A program made the translations under genes and the position numbers. The notes below the pieces were generated by a model, which worked only from the letters and a program-made list of their open reading frames with translations, ran no database searches and had not been told where the DNA came from. From Streptomyces sp. DHE7-1 (GTDB lineage: Bacteria; Actinomycetota; Actinomycetes; Streptomycetales; Streptomycetaceae), in the NCBI GenBank assembly GCA_016432725.1, contig JACJDG010000003.1, positions 7,718,001 through 7,782,000 of the forward strand: a DNA stretch of 64,000 nt, in the 5' to 3' direction. How positions within the stretch are numbered: the first letter of the stretch is position 1; each line of letters starts with the position of its first letter. Shown here in pieces: positions 44,626 through 53,230 of this stretch.

Positions 44626-45582
44626 ATGCCCAGACATCTCACCCTGAGCACCTGCGTCTCGGTGCCGCTGCTGCTGGCCGGCTCGCTTGCAGTGACCGCC
44701 TGCGGCGGAACAGAAGAGGCCGGCCGGCCATCCGGCCCCGCCACGTCCGCCGAAGTGATACCGGGAGTGACGGTAAAGACAGACCCGAAGCTGCACGCCG
44801 GCCTGAGCGCCCCCATTCGCGAGCGGGGAGTGGTCCAGGTGGCCACCGATGTGCCGTACCCGCCGTTCGAGATGTTCACCCAAGCGGGCAGCCGGCAGAT
44901 GACCGGAATCGACTACGACTTGGGCCGCGCCATCGCCGCACGGCTCGGCGTTACGTTCACATTCTCCCCGCAGAAGTTCGACGGGCTGCTTCCCGCCGTA
45001 CAGGCGGGCAAGTTCGACGTGGTGATGTCGGCCATGACCGACAAGAAGGAACGGCAGACGGCGGTCGACTTCGTCGACTACCTCAACGCGGGCCCTGGCT
45101 GGCTGGTCAAGAAGGGCAACCCCACCGGGCTGGACGAGATCACCGACGTCTGCGGAAAGCCCGTCGGAGTCCAGAGCGGGACCAATCACCAGCAGCTCCT
45201 GAAGGAACGCCAGGCCACCTGCAAGGCCGCCGGTCGTCCCCCGATCAAGGTCCTGGCCTTCGCCAAGGACTCCGAGGCCCAGCTCGCGCTGCGCAGCGGA
45301 CGGGTCGTGGCGGACTACCTCGACGAGGTGACGGCCGCCTGGGTCGCCTCGACCACGGATGACGGGAAGACGTTCGCCACGGTCACGGGCGACAAGGCGG
45401 TGGGCCCCCACAGCCCTTCGCCCATGGGCATAGGGATATCCAAGACCGACCCCCGGCTAGCGAGGTCGGTACAGGCGGCGCTTCAGTCCCTGATGGACGA
45501 CGGTACGTACAAAAAGATCCTCGAGAAATACCATGTGCCGGGAATCGCCATTCCCAAGGCCACGGTCAACGCCGGTCTCTGA
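44626..45582 (+). CDS. Second amino-acid ABC transporter substrate-binding lipoprotein
   Basis: A 318-residue paralogue of the 38121-39071 protein. The lipobox is 'LAVTAC', then 'GVVQVATDVPYPPFEMFTQAGSRQMTGIDYDLGRAIAARLG', 'FDGLLPAVQAGKFDVVMSAMTDKKERQTAVDFVDY' and 'VCGKPVGVQSGTNH'. GGAAGGAA precedes the ATG. It has no permease or ATPase of its own nearby, so it may share the transporter encoded at 39-40.8 kb and widen its substrate range. Confidence 0.92.
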   Translation: MPRHLTLSTCVSVPLLLAGSLAVTACGGTEEAGRPSGPATSAEVIPGVTVKTDPKLHAGLSAPIRERGVVQVATDVPYPPFEMFTQAGSRQMTGIDYDLGRAIAARLGVTFTFSPQKFDGLLPAVQAGKFDVVMSAMTDKKERQTAVDFVDYLNAGPGWLVKKGNPTGLDEITDVCGKPVGVQSGTNHQQLLKERQATCKAAGRPPIKVLAFAKDSEAQLALRSGRVVADYLDEVTAAWVASTTDDGKTFATVTGDKAVGPHSPSPMGIGISKTDPRLARSVQAALQSLMDDGTYKKILEKYHVPGIAIPKATVNAGL

Positions 45583-46259
45583 ACAGGAGGCGAGGACGCC
45601 CTCGGGCGCCGGCGTCCCACGCCTTGCCCCGCCGCCGCGGCGGGCCGGAGGTGCAGGTCCGCGATGCGTCTGGGGCGCCAGGCCTCGCATACTGTCGCCC
45701 GCGGCGATATCAACCGCTGCCACCAGCCCGGTCGACCTCAAACCACTGATGCTCGCGCGCACTGCGACCAGTGCCCCTGGCGAGCTCGACGTCTTGACCT
45801 TGCTGGCTCAAGGGGCCGCCAGCGCCCACATCGCGACAGCTCTGGGCATGCGGGAAACGACAGGGCGCCCCAAGCCCAAGTCAGTTGCATTCTCGCTGCT
45901 CTGGAGGTCAACACCGTGTCTAGGTCGCCCTCCCCGCCTGCGACGCCGGTCTGGCCTGACTGATCTCTCCACTACGGGAATGACCGCGCTTCCAGCAGCG
46001 CCGGCAGCTCAAGTACGAAGCGGTGCGAGCGTGCCGACGCTGACCGCGCCGCGACCTCCACGCGGGTGGTCCCGCGCCCCGTCCATCCGATTCGAACCTG
46101 CTCGAATCGTGGCACAAGGCGTCGCAGTGGCATCCCTGACTGGCGCAGCCTGGTGGCCCACGGCTTGTTGCCGCAAGTACGTCCGCAGCGTCTGTTGGGC
46201 GGGCGTCTGCCTTCACCGGAGTATCCGAGAGTGAAGTAATTCAGAGATTGAGGTAGTTT
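45583..46259. other. Degenerate stretch holding a LuxR remnant
   Basis: About 680 bp after the second binding protein. Apart from the LuxR C-terminal remnant described separately, no intact gene or RNA was recognised. Frames are short and codon bias is weaker than in the neighbours. Confidence 0.5.
45750..45959 (+). pseudogene. Remnant of a LuxR-type response regulator C-terminus
   Basis: The three forward frames read in turn 'GELDVLTLLAQGAASAHIATALGMRETT', 'QAQVSCILAALEVN' and 'RV*VALPACDAGLA' followed by a stop. Together they are a recognisable LuxR/NarL HTH and the usual 'NRVQVALLAYDAGLA' ending. Two frame breaks plus a CAG-to-TAG change show real decay, unlike the single-base breaks elsewhere. 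Confidence 0.6.
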
Positions 46260-46619
46260 ATGAAGGATTGGAAGAAGCCCCTGGTCCTCGCGACCAGCCT
46301 GGCGGCCGTCAGTATGCTCTGGGCGGGCACCGCGCAAGCGTCCACCGAGGCGAACTGCTCGGTAAGTCTGGGGAACTCCGGGTGCACCACTGCCACTATC
46401 CCTGCGAGCAGTGCCCACGAAATCAAGTACTACGTCGAAGGCGGCTTCTTCTGCGCTCAGGCTGACTTCCAGGTGATTGACGCCGGCAACAAGGTGGTCG
46501 TCTACTCCCGCCATGTCGGTTCGGGAACGGTGGGCGGTACGATCGGGGGCCTTTACGGATCTTACTACCTCCGCATATACCACAGTTGCGGAGGAGCCAG
46601 CGGGGCAATTCACAACTGA
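46260..46619 (+). CDS. Small secreted hypothetical protein
   Basis: A 119-residue exported protein with a signal peptide ('KKPLVLATSLAAVSMLWAGTAQA') and a beta-rich mature part: 'CSVSLGNSGCTTATIPASSAHEIKYYVEGGFFCAQADFQVID', 'YGSYYLRIYHSCGGASG'. Four cysteines could form two disulfides. G+C is lower than in the neighbours, suggesting later acquisition. No family was recognised. It precedes a strong hairpin. Confidence 0.7.
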   Translation: MKDWKKPLVLATSLAAVSMLWAGTAQASTEANCSVSLGNSGCTTATIPASSAHEIKYYVEGGFFCAQADFQVIDAGNKVVVYSRHVGSGTVGGTIGGLYGSYYLRIYHSCGGASGAIHN

Positions 46620-46736
46620 TTAGACGGTTGACTACGTCGCGAGTGTGCTGGCGGTTAGCGGCACGGCTCAGTCCCCGGAGCTTCAAGGAAATCCACCAGC
46701 GAGACTGCTATCTGACATGACAGTCGTGAATACGTA

Positions 46737-46780
46737 GCATGACGGAGGCCCCGAGATTTTCTCGGGGGCCTCCGTCATGC
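46737..46780. terminator. Large symmetric hairpin terminator
   Basis: GCATGACGGAGGCCCCGAG (46737-46755) pairs with CTCGGGGGCCTCCGTCATGC (46761-46780) around an ATTTT loop. The stem is about 19 bp with a single bulged base in the G/C run. It is the probable terminator for the secreted protein gene, and its symmetry would let it work in both directions. Confidence 0.8.
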
Positions 46781-46871
46781 GAGAACTCGAGCCCTGACCT
46801 TAAGACTTGCAGCACGAGACGAAGGGAGGGCGTGGCGTGCGGTGCGACCTTCCTCGCGGAAGGCGAGGCGT

Positions 46872-47000
46872 ATGAAGTGGCGGAGCAAGGCGACTCTTCT
46901 CCCTGTCGGCGCCCGCGACATCTACGCTGAACCGCACTGGGACGGGACCGTGCTGCTCGCTGCCAACGAGCCGTCCGTCGCCCCCGCGCTGAAGGAGTGA
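46872..47000 (+). CDS. Hypothetical 42-residue protein or C-terminal fragment
   Basis: The frame 'MKWRSKATLLPVGARDIYAEPHWDGTVLLAANEPSVAPALKE' has strong codon bias and a soluble-protein composition, but no start-proximal ribosome site. It looks like the end of a longer gene whose front has been lost. No family was recognised. Confidence 0.3.
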   Translation: MKWRSKATLLPVGARDIYAEPHWDGTVLLAANEPSVAPALKE

Positions 47001-47108
47001 CATGGGCATATCCGGTGAGCAGCATCAGTCAAGGCGTTGCGTTGATACGCTGCGGCCGGTCGATTCATCGCTGCAACTTCAGCCCACGAGAAATTCGACT
47101 GCACTCGG

Positions 47109-47486
47109 TCAGCGCAACCCGTCACGGTGCCGTGAGGCAGCGAGAGACTGGTCACCGGCCCCTGCCGTGCGCTGTCCAGGATCGTCGGCGGTGCGCTGAT
47201 GCGGAATGCAGACGTCCAACAGTTGCCCGACCGATATGTGAGCCTCCGTCGAATCGCGGAGCAGGCCGTCCCGGCTGACCGTGTAGCGCGTGCGGCGTCC
47301 ACGGCGCTCACGGCTGAGGTATCCAGCCCGCTCGAGGTCCGCCACAATGCTTTGGGCGGTGCGTTCGGCGATGTGGCAGACGGCGGCGATGTCGCGGAAT
47401 CGGATCTCGGGGTCGCGTGCGATTGCCAGGAACACGTGGGCGTGGTTGGTGAGAAACCCCCACCTGGCAGGGTGATCATTTACCAT
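47109..47486 (-). CDS. Winged-helix (MarR-like HTH) transcriptional regulator
   Basis: A 125-residue regulator. 'WGFLTNHAHVFLAIARDPEIRFRDIAAVCHIAERTAQSIVADLERAGYLSRERRGRRTRYTVSRDG' is a winged HTH of the small one-domain type common in Streptomyces. The C-terminal 45 residues have no clear homology. ATG 47486 is preferred. Next to it lies a remnant of an ATPase-type anti-sigma gene. Confidence 0.8.
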   Translation of the reverse strand: MVNDHPARWGFLTNHAHVFLAIARDPEIRFRDIAAVCHIAERTAQSIVADLERAGYLSRERRGRRTRYTVSRDGLLRDSTEAHISVGQLLDVCIPHQRTADDPGQRTAGAGDQSLAASRHRDGLR

Positions 47487-47960
47487 GTCTTGCCTTTGCG
47501 TCACGAAGCTTGCGATGAGGCCGGCAACCGAGGCCCGACCCCGCAGGTCCCCGGCCGCCGCCTCCCGCCGATGAGGGCCGTGCCGGAACGCAGCACGTTC
47601 TGTCGACCTCTCTTCCACCTGCGCGCGCGCACCGGATGCACTACACGGTGCTCCTTGGCTGCACAGCGGTGCCGTCCACGGGCGGAGCTGTGCGATGACA
47701 GGCGGGTGATCAGGTGCAGGCCAGGTCCGCCGCCGGTACGGGTCGGGCACACGTAGCCCGGGCGCGGTGGGGGAGGAGTCACGGACGGTGATGCGCAGAC
47801 GGCCGGGGAGGAGTGAACGCCGGCCACGCCTGGACATCGCTCACCGCCTCAGATCACCACTTCGTCCCCTCGACGGCGCGTCCTCGAGCACCCGGACTGC
47901 CGAATACACAGGGACAGCGCGGTCAGGCCGCAGCCGGCACAGGGATGCGAGGCGACGACG
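47487..47960. other. Stretch with decayed HATPase gene
   Basis: About 470 bp between the HTH regulator and the STAS-ANTAR-GAF gene. It contains only the HATPase remnant listed separately. Confidence 0.5.
47605..47827 (-). pseudogene. C-terminal remnant of a RsbW/HATPase-type ATP-binding protein
   Basis: One frame gives 'GRLRITVRDSSPTAPGLRVPDP' and the next 'RTGGGPGLHLITRLSSHSSA' with 'KEHRVVHPVRA'. These match the G1 and G2 boxes of the actinomycete anti-sigma-like HATPase family ('VRDDSP...GGRGLHLI...'). The N-box half is missing and the frame is broken, so the gene is a remnant. Confidence 0.55.
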
Positions 47961-49175
47961 ATGATGGTGAACGACAAGCACTCGCCGGTGACGTCAGGTG
48001 TCCATCAGGTGTCGGTGATGAGCCTGTCCGGGCCGCTGGATGCCGACAGCTGCGCCCAACTCATGCGGAGGCTGCGCAAGGGGCATGGCAGTCGCACGGA
48101 AAGGCGGGGACAGCCACTGATCCTCGACATGGCCGATGTGCCGCTGATCCCTCCCTCTCTCCACCGCATCCTTCAGAGGGTCATCGAGCAAGCCGATACG
48201 CCGGTCCTGGTGATCGCCGCGCCACCACGAGTCCGCAGAGCCCTCGAACGCTCCGAGATCACCGGCATGCGCCAGTACCGCACCCTGGCCGAAGCACTTG
48301 CCGCGCTATCCGCACCCGACCTCAACTCGCAGACAGCGGCCCCGCTCGCCCCTGGGCAAGAGGAGCCCGAAGTCCTGCGTGAGCAAATGCTCCACATACA
48401 AACCAAGGCCACCATCAGCGGCATGATCGGTGTAGCCCAAGGGATCCTGCTGACCCGCTACGGCCTGCCGAGGCCCTCCATCGCACACGAAATCCTCGAA
48501 GAGACCTCTCAGTACTTCAACGTGCCGCTGCGCGTCCTCGCCTCTGCCGTCATCACCGCTCCACCGCCGCGAAACACCGATCAATGGTTCTTCGGGCACA
48601 CCACTAGACCCGCACCACCGACGGCGGCCTTCCTGCGTGGCCACCGCGCAAAGCCCTCCCATCGGCGCCAGGTACTGACCGCGGCCATCTCCAAGGCGGT
48701 GACGGCAGCCGATGCGGACGCGGCCGAGCTGCACCTCAAGGACGCTGCGCAGGACGACGCGCTCATTCTGGAGCAGCATCATGGCCTGGACGCCGCCTAC
48801 CGTGCTCGGGCCGCCCTGATCGCCGGCCCGCCCGCAGTATGCGCGCGGGTACAGCGGCAACTCGAGCCGGTGACGGTGCCTGACATCACGACCGACGCCG
48901 CACTGCCAACCCACCCCGTCGGCCGGGCTCTGCTCGAGGCGGGCACCCGGGCCGTTCACGGCCTTCCGCTGATCACGCCCGACGGGCACTGCACCGGGAC
49001 TCTGACCGTCCACCGCTGCCAACCGGGCACATGGCTGTCAGGCTTGCAGCAGCACACACTTGGCGTCCTCGCGACCGAAATCGCGTCATGGAACTCGTGG
49101 TATCATCGCACGATCATCCGCGACGCCCTCGAGTACCTGCATCGGCACCGCACACACCGGCCCGGAACCCGCTGA
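47961..49175 (+). CDS. STAS - ANTAR - GAF domain protein
   Basis: A 404-residue multidomain regulator. Residues 15-105 form a STAS domain ('VSVMSLSGPLDADSCAQLMRRLRK', 'PLILDMADVPLIPPSLHRILQRVIEQAD'). Residues 130-195 form an ANTAR RNA-binding domain ('TKATISGMIGVAQGILLTRYGLPRPSIAHEILEETSQYFNVPLRVLASAVI'). Residues 230-390 form a GAF-like sensor ('DDALILEQHHGLDA', 'GTRAVHGLPLITPDGHCTGTLTVH'). ANTAR domains bind tandem hairpins and prevent transcription termination; STAS suggests input from an anti-sigma/kinase partner. Confidence 0.85.
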   Translation: MMVNDKHSPVTSGVHQVSVMSLSGPLDADSCAQLMRRLRKGHGSRTERRGQPLILDMADVPLIPPSLHRILQRVIEQADTPVLVIAAPPRVRRALERSEITGMRQYRTLAEALAALSAPDLNSQTAAPLAPGQEEPEVLREQMLHIQTKATISGMIGVAQGILLTRYGLPRPSIAHEILEETSQYFNVPLRVLASAVITAPPPRNTDQWFFGHTTRPAPPTAAFLRGHRAKPSHRRQVLTAAISKAVTAADADAAELHLKDAAQDDALILEQHHGLDAAYRARAALIAGPPAVCARVQRQLEPVTVPDITTDAALPTHPVGRALLEAGTRAVHGLPLITPDGHCTGTLTVHRCQPGTWLSGLQQHTLGVLATEIASWNSWYHRTIIRDALEYLHRHRTHRPGTR

Positions 49176-49374
49176 TGACACGCGGACGAAGCCCGCGAGT
49201 CACTGTCGGACCAAGCAGCAGCGGGGGTAGCCGCCGCAAACAGCCGCAAGTGGACGTCGTTCGTCCCAACAGGGAGCCAGGCGCGCTCGGGGGTCGTAGG
49301 GGTGATGATCCCAGGGCAGTGGGCCGCTGTGCCGTAACCGCTCTTCCGCGGGCTGTCTTCCTCGCTGTTCGAGA

Positions 49375-49965
49375 TCAGTCCTCGCCGGCTTGGACCATGG
49401 CTGCGTGCAACAACTTGGCCATCGATCGTCCCGCCACCCGCAGGGGTTCCGGATCACGGGCGGCGCGGCTGAGCATGAAAGCCCCCTCCAGCATCATGAC
49501 CATCGAGTACGCGAGGGACTGCGCCGCCTTCGGTTCGGCCACCCAGCGTTCGAACCACCGCGTCGCCGTGCCGACCCACTCCTCGAAGACCTCAGCCGTT
49601 GCGACCCGCAACACCTCGTTGCTGCTCGCCACCTCGAGGGCCACCGTCCCGATCGGGCACGCGTCGGCATAGTCCGCCGCCGCAAGGTCGTGGGCAGCCG
49701 CTTCGAACGCACCCACGAGGGACTCCGCCGGGTCCGGCGCGCTGTCCAGCAGAGCCAGGACCATTCGGCCGTACTCGGTTCCGGACGTGCGGATCATGTC
49801 CTCGGCCAGTTGCTGCTTGCCGCCGGGGAAGAAGTGGTAGATCGAGCCGAACGGCGCGTCCGCCTCTGCGGCGATCCGCTTCAGGCCTGTGGCCGAGTAG
49901 CCGTGGCGGCGGAACAGCGCCGCGGCGGCACCCCGGATTCTGGCTCGCGTGTCCGTCTGTCCCAT
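49375..49965 (-). CDS. TetR family regulator, LmrA/YxaF type
   Basis: A 196-residue TetR protein. The HTH is at residues 5-55 ('TRARIRGAAAALFRRHGYSATGLKRIAAEADAPFGSIYHFFPGGKQQLAEDMI'). The C-terminal domain has the LmrA/YxaF signature 'ACPIGTVALEVASSNEVLRVATAEVFEEWV'. It is divergent from a dehalogenase-like hydrolase, with a TAGA...TCTA operator between them. Confidence 0.93.
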   Translation of the reverse strand: MGQTDTRARIRGAAAALFRRHGYSATGLKRIAAEADAPFGSIYHFFPGGKQQLAEDMIRTSGTEYGRMVLALLDSAPDPAESLVGAFEAAAHDLAAADYADACPIGTVALEVASSNEVLRVATAEVFEEWVGTATRWFERWVAEPKAAQSLAYSMVMMLEGAFMLSRAARDPEPLRVAGRSMAKLLHAAMVQAGED

Positions 49966-49998
49966 TGTCTTCGCTCCCTGTCCCCTCCAAGATTACAG

Positions 49999-50010
49999 TA
50001 GAACGATCTA
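49999..50010. promoter_or_regulatory. LmrA/YxaF-type operator
   Basis: TAGA-ACGA-TCTA, a perfect 4-bp dyad 34 bp from the TetR start and 18 bp from the hydrolase start. TAGA(N4)TCTA is the core recognised by LmrA/YxaF-group TetR repressors, so it probably controls both divergent genes. Confidence 0.75.
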
Positions 50011-50027
50011 TCAAACAGGGGGTCGCG

Positions 50028-50883
50028 ATGCCGAGAATCGAGTTGTCGGCCGGATCGATCGACTACCAGGACACCGGCGGTGAGGGGCCTGTGCTGGTCT
50101 TCGGCCACGGCCTGCCGATGAACGAGACCCAGTGGCGCAAGGTGGTGCCGCTGCTGGACGGATACCGCTGCGTCCTGCCCACGCTGCCCCTGGGTGGTCA
50201 TCGCCGGCCGATGAACCCGGATGCCGACCTGTCCCAGCGCGGTGTCGCCCGGCTCCTGGGCGAGTTCATCGAGAAGCTCGGGCTGGGCCAGGTGACCCTC
50301 GTGCTCAACGACTGGGGAGGGGGCCAGTTCCTGATCTCGGAGGGGCAGGAACAGCACATTGCGCGCCTGGTGCTGGTGGCCTGCGAGGCCTTCGACAACT
50401 TTCCCCCGGGTCCGGCCAAGGCCATGGCGCAGGTGTGCAGGCTTCCCGGTGGCGTCTGGCTCCTGACGCGCCTCATGCGCCTTCCCGCCTTCCGTCACAG
50501 CCGGGCGGATACGGCGGGATGAGCCTGCGTGGGGTCCCCGACGAGATCATGGACGACTGGTTCGCTCCCGCCACCCGCAGCAGGGCTATCCGCAGGGACT
50601 TCGCCAAATTCGCCACCGGGGCCCCGGGCGCAGGACCTTGCTCGCCTGGAGCGAGCGACTGCGTGACTTCGATCGCCCGGTACTGGTCGTCTGGGCGACC
50701 GAGGACCGGTTGATGCCGCGTGAGCACGGCCCCCGGCTGGCCGAGCTGTACCCGAAGGGCCGGCTGATCGAGATCGCCGACTCGTCCACCCTCGTCCCCG
50801 AGGACCAGCCCGAACGACTCGCCCAAGTACTCACCGACTTCCTGATCCAAACCGGAGCGGAACCGGTCCGCCGCCTCTCCTGA
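50028..50883 (+). CDS. Alpha/beta hydrolase with Asp nucleophile (haloalkane dehalogenase-like, two frameshifts)
   Basis: About 285 residues. 'GPVLVFGHGLPMNETQWRKVVPLLDGYRCVLPTLPLGGH' gives the oxyanion-hole segment. The nucleophile elbow is 'LVLNDWGGGQFL', where Asp replaces Ser as in haloalkane dehalogenases and epoxide hydrolases. One G is missing near 50505 and one C near 50628. Corrected, the protein continues 'GYGGMSLRGVPDEIMDDWFAPA' and 'RPVLVVWATEDRLMPREHGPRLAELYPKGRLIEIADSSTLVPEDQPERLA'. The usual catalytic His near the C-terminus is replaced by Ser ('DSSTLVPEDQP'), so activity is uncertain. Confidence 0.85.
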
Positions 50884-51154
50884 GTGCGGGAGCGACGGGC
50901 GGGCGGATCCGGCGCCCGTCACCGTCCTTCCGCCGAGGTGGGAGACGTCGACCGCACCTGGCCGTATCGAGTACTCGCTGTGATCGCGTGCGGCGTTCCG
51001 AGGAGACCTCGCGGACAGCAGCATGCCCGCCCGCTCGCCCAGCTGTCCCGCATCCACTGCGAACGTCCTCATCGGCGGAGTCGAGGGAGCTGAGGTGGCA
51101 GGCCGGCCCTCGGCATGGGCCCCCACCACCCCTTCGGCCCCCTGACCATGACCC

Positions 51155-51367
51155 CTATTCGTAGGTGGAGAGGGCCAGTCCGAGGCCGAAGAAGGTGGGG
51201 GCCCATTCCCCGACGAAGATGCCCCACCGGTCCGCGCGCTCCTCACCCTTCTTCTCCACCTGCATGGAGGCGGTCCAGGAGATCACGGACAGGCCGATTG
51301 AGACGAATGCGGCGGCGTAGGCGTGCTCGGCTCGGATGCCGGACTCGTGCAGCTTCTTGACGATCAT
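51155..51367 (-). CDS. Small membrane protein
   Basis: A 70-residue protein: 'MIVKKLHESGIRAEHAYAAAFVSIGLSVISWTASMQVEKKG' and 'RWGIFVGEWAPTFFGLGLALSTYE'. Two hydrophobic helices surround a charged loop. ATG 51367 follows GGGAGCGAAC. It resembles small Streptomyces membrane proteins annotated as hypothetical. Confidence 0.75.
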   Translation of the reverse strand: MIVKKLHESGIRAEHAYAAAFVSIGLSVISWTASMQVEKKGEERADRWGIFVGEWAPTFFGLGLALSTYE

Positions 51368-51834
51368 CGCAGGTTCGCTCCCTGGCTCGGCTGAAGTGAT
51401 AGTTCAGCCTCAGCGCAGACGGCCGGCATCGGCGAGTGCTGGGGGACCGTTTGGTCCACTCGTGCACACGGCGTCGTCCGGTGTCGGCAAGCCGCGCTGC
51501 GCGGCCTGAGCCCAGCCACGCGGGTAATCATGTGGTGGTCCGCCTGCCCAATTGCTGCGCCGGTGGGGTGGTAGGGCGGTGGCGTGCGCTCCGCCGCCCG
51601 CCACCGCCCCGACGCCGAGAGCGGTGGCGCCCGTTTCCCGGTGACCCTCCCCCAGGTCATCGGATGGCCGTTGCCCTTGGACAGCCGCTTCGGCCTGGAG
51701 GCGCGGCGTGAAACCCGGTCACCGCGAAAGGTGGGTGTCGAAGGCCGGGGTCCGCTCGGTAACAGCGGAGAGGTAAGGGCGTGACTGGCGGCCAAGCAGA
51801 CTCGCCACGGCCTCACGTCACGGGCCCCCGGTCC
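51368..51834. other. Gene-free stretch
   Basis: About 470 bp between the small membrane protein and the anti-sigma gene. Frames on both strands are proline/arginine-rich and lack family signatures or ribosome sites. Nothing functional was recognised. Confidence 0.5.
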
Positions 51835-52629
51835 TCAACCGGCGTAACGTCCACGGACAATGCTCTTGCCGGAATGATCGGGCTTGCCGTTGTAGGGCTG
51901 TACGGAAACGTCGACGACCGAGTACTCCCTGAGGTCGATGTTCTCCGGCACCGGCAGGGTGGCCTTTCCGTCGGGGTCCAGGACGCCCATGGACACCAGG
52001 TTCGTGTGGGAGCGGTCCATGAGCCACACCTCGAAATAGCCCGACGTCGTGGGAAGCCCCTTGACCTGTATGGTCAGGCTGCGGTGCGCTCCCGTACCGC
52101 GGAGACTCGCGTAGCCCGTCGACGAGGGGCGCAGGGAGTCGAGCGGCCTGCTGTGGGCGGCGGCCGCCGTGCTGTCCCCGCGAGTCACCCACCACGTGAC
52201 AGTGCTCCCCGCCGTGGCGCCAAGCAGTGCCGCGCACGCGGCAAGAGCGACACTGAAGCGCGCGCGGCGTGAAAGCAGCGGCCGACGCGCTGCTCGTGGG
52301 GTGGGCGTACTGTGCTCGGCAGGAGACGCGGTCCGCTCTTCCTGGGCGGCGGCGGTGACCGCACGAGGTCCTTCGGTGACGGCGGTGACAACGCCGGCAT
52401 GCGCTTGGGCCAGAGCGAGTTCGTCTGCGATCTCGGTCCACAACTCCGCTGGCGGCTTCAGGAGTTCGAAGTCCTCGGGATCCGGTGCCCGGCTCGCGGT
52501 GACGACGCGTCGGAGCGCTTCGAGTTCGCCGCGACAGGCCGGACAGGTCTGCAGGTGGAGGTCGTCGCTGTCCGAAGGGAGCTCTCCGAGCGCCATCAGG
52601 GCCAGCGTCTCCTCATCAGTGTGCTTCAC
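51835..52629 (-). CDS. Anti-sigma factor, RskA-like with ZAS motif
   Basis: A 264-residue membrane anti-sigma factor. The N-terminal zinc motif is 'LHLQTCPACRGELEALRR' (H-x3-C-x2-C) in an anti-sigma domain of about 80 residues. One transmembrane helix lies at about residues 125-148 ('FSVALAACAALLGATAGSTVTWWV'). The extracellular C-terminal RskA domain follows ('TIQVKGLPTTSGYFEVWLMDRSHTNLVSMGVLDPDGKATLPVP'). It overlaps the sigma gene by 14 bp. The pair should respond to an extracytoplasmic or redox signal. Confidence 0.93.
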   Translation of the reverse strand: MKHTDEETLALMALGELPSDSDDLHLQTCPACRGELEALRRVVTASRAPDPEDFELLKPPAELWTEIADELALAQAHAGVVTAVTEGPRAVTAAAQEERTASPAEHSTPTPRAARRPLLSRRARFSVALAACAALLGATAGSTVTWWVTRGDSTAAAAHSRPLDSLRPSSTGYASLRGTGAHRSLTIQVKGLPTTSGYFEVWLMDRSHTNLVSMGVLDPDGKATLPVPENIDLREYSVVDVSVQPYNGKPDHSGKSIVRGRYAG

Positions 52630-53230
52630 CGTCCACCTCCAGTCGATGCTTCAAGCGCATCATCCCGCGCCGTGTATGACTCTTGACCGTTCCTAGCGGC
52701 ATGCCCGTCCGCTGGGCGATCTGCGACTGGCTCAAGTCGTCGTAGAACGCCATCCTCAGCACTGTCTGTTGAGGTGCGGGCAACTGGTCGAGCTCATCCA
52801 TGATCACGACGTGGTCGACTACCGCATCCGCCGTCGCGGCTGATTGCACCTCGTTGTCAAGGGACGCGAACTCGGCGGCAGCCTCATGGTTCCGCAGATT
52901 CCGCGACCGTCGCTCCAGCGCGTCAGCGATCTTCTTGTACGTGATACCCACGAGCCACGTCTTGAGCGAACCACGGTCAGGATCGAAGCCCTTTCGGCCC
53001 CTCCACGCTCCGACGAACACCTGCTGCGTTACATCCTTGGCCTCTTCGGAATCACCAAGCTTGCGAAAGGCCACGGTGAACAGCAGAGCCCCCCAGCGCC
53101 GGTAAGCCTCGGTCAGACATGCCTCGTCCCCATCGGCGAACCCTCGGGCCAGCAGATCATCGGACAATGGTCTGGTCACCGTCGCAACTTTAGCCGCCAG
53201 TACCTCAGATCCCGCCCAGAGCGCTGTCAT
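52616..53230 (-). CDS. ECF RNA polymerase sigma factor (SigK-like)
   Basis: A 204-residue ECF sigma factor. Sigma2 reads 'EACLTEAYRRWGALLFTVAFRKLGDSEEAKDVTQQVFVGAWRGRKGFDPDRGSLKTWLVGITYKKIADAL'; sigma4 reads 'LPAPQQTVLRMAFYDDLSQSQIAQRTGMPLGTVKSHTRRGMMRL'. It overlaps the downstream anti-sigma gene. ATG 53230 is used, but GTG 53178 ('VTRPLSDDLLARGFADGDEA') would fit the usual family length better. Confidence 0.92.
   Translation of the reverse strand: MTALWAGSEVLAAKVATVTRPLSDDLLARGFADGDEACLTEAYRRWGALLFTVAFRKLGDSEEAKDVTQQVFVGAWRGRKGFDPDRGSLKTWLVGITYKKIADALERRSRNLRNHEAAAEFASLDNEVQSAATADAVVDHVVIMDELDQLPAPQQTVLRMAFYDDLSQSQIAQRTGMPLGTVKSHTRRGMMRLKHRLEVDGEAH

Larger units (their letters stand above)
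46620..47108. other. Mostly gene-free stretch with terminator and one tiny frame
   Basis: About 490 bp between the small secreted protein and the HTH gene. It holds the hairpin at 46737-46780 and the 42-residue frame at 46872-47000. Nothing else is convincing. Confidence 0.5.
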
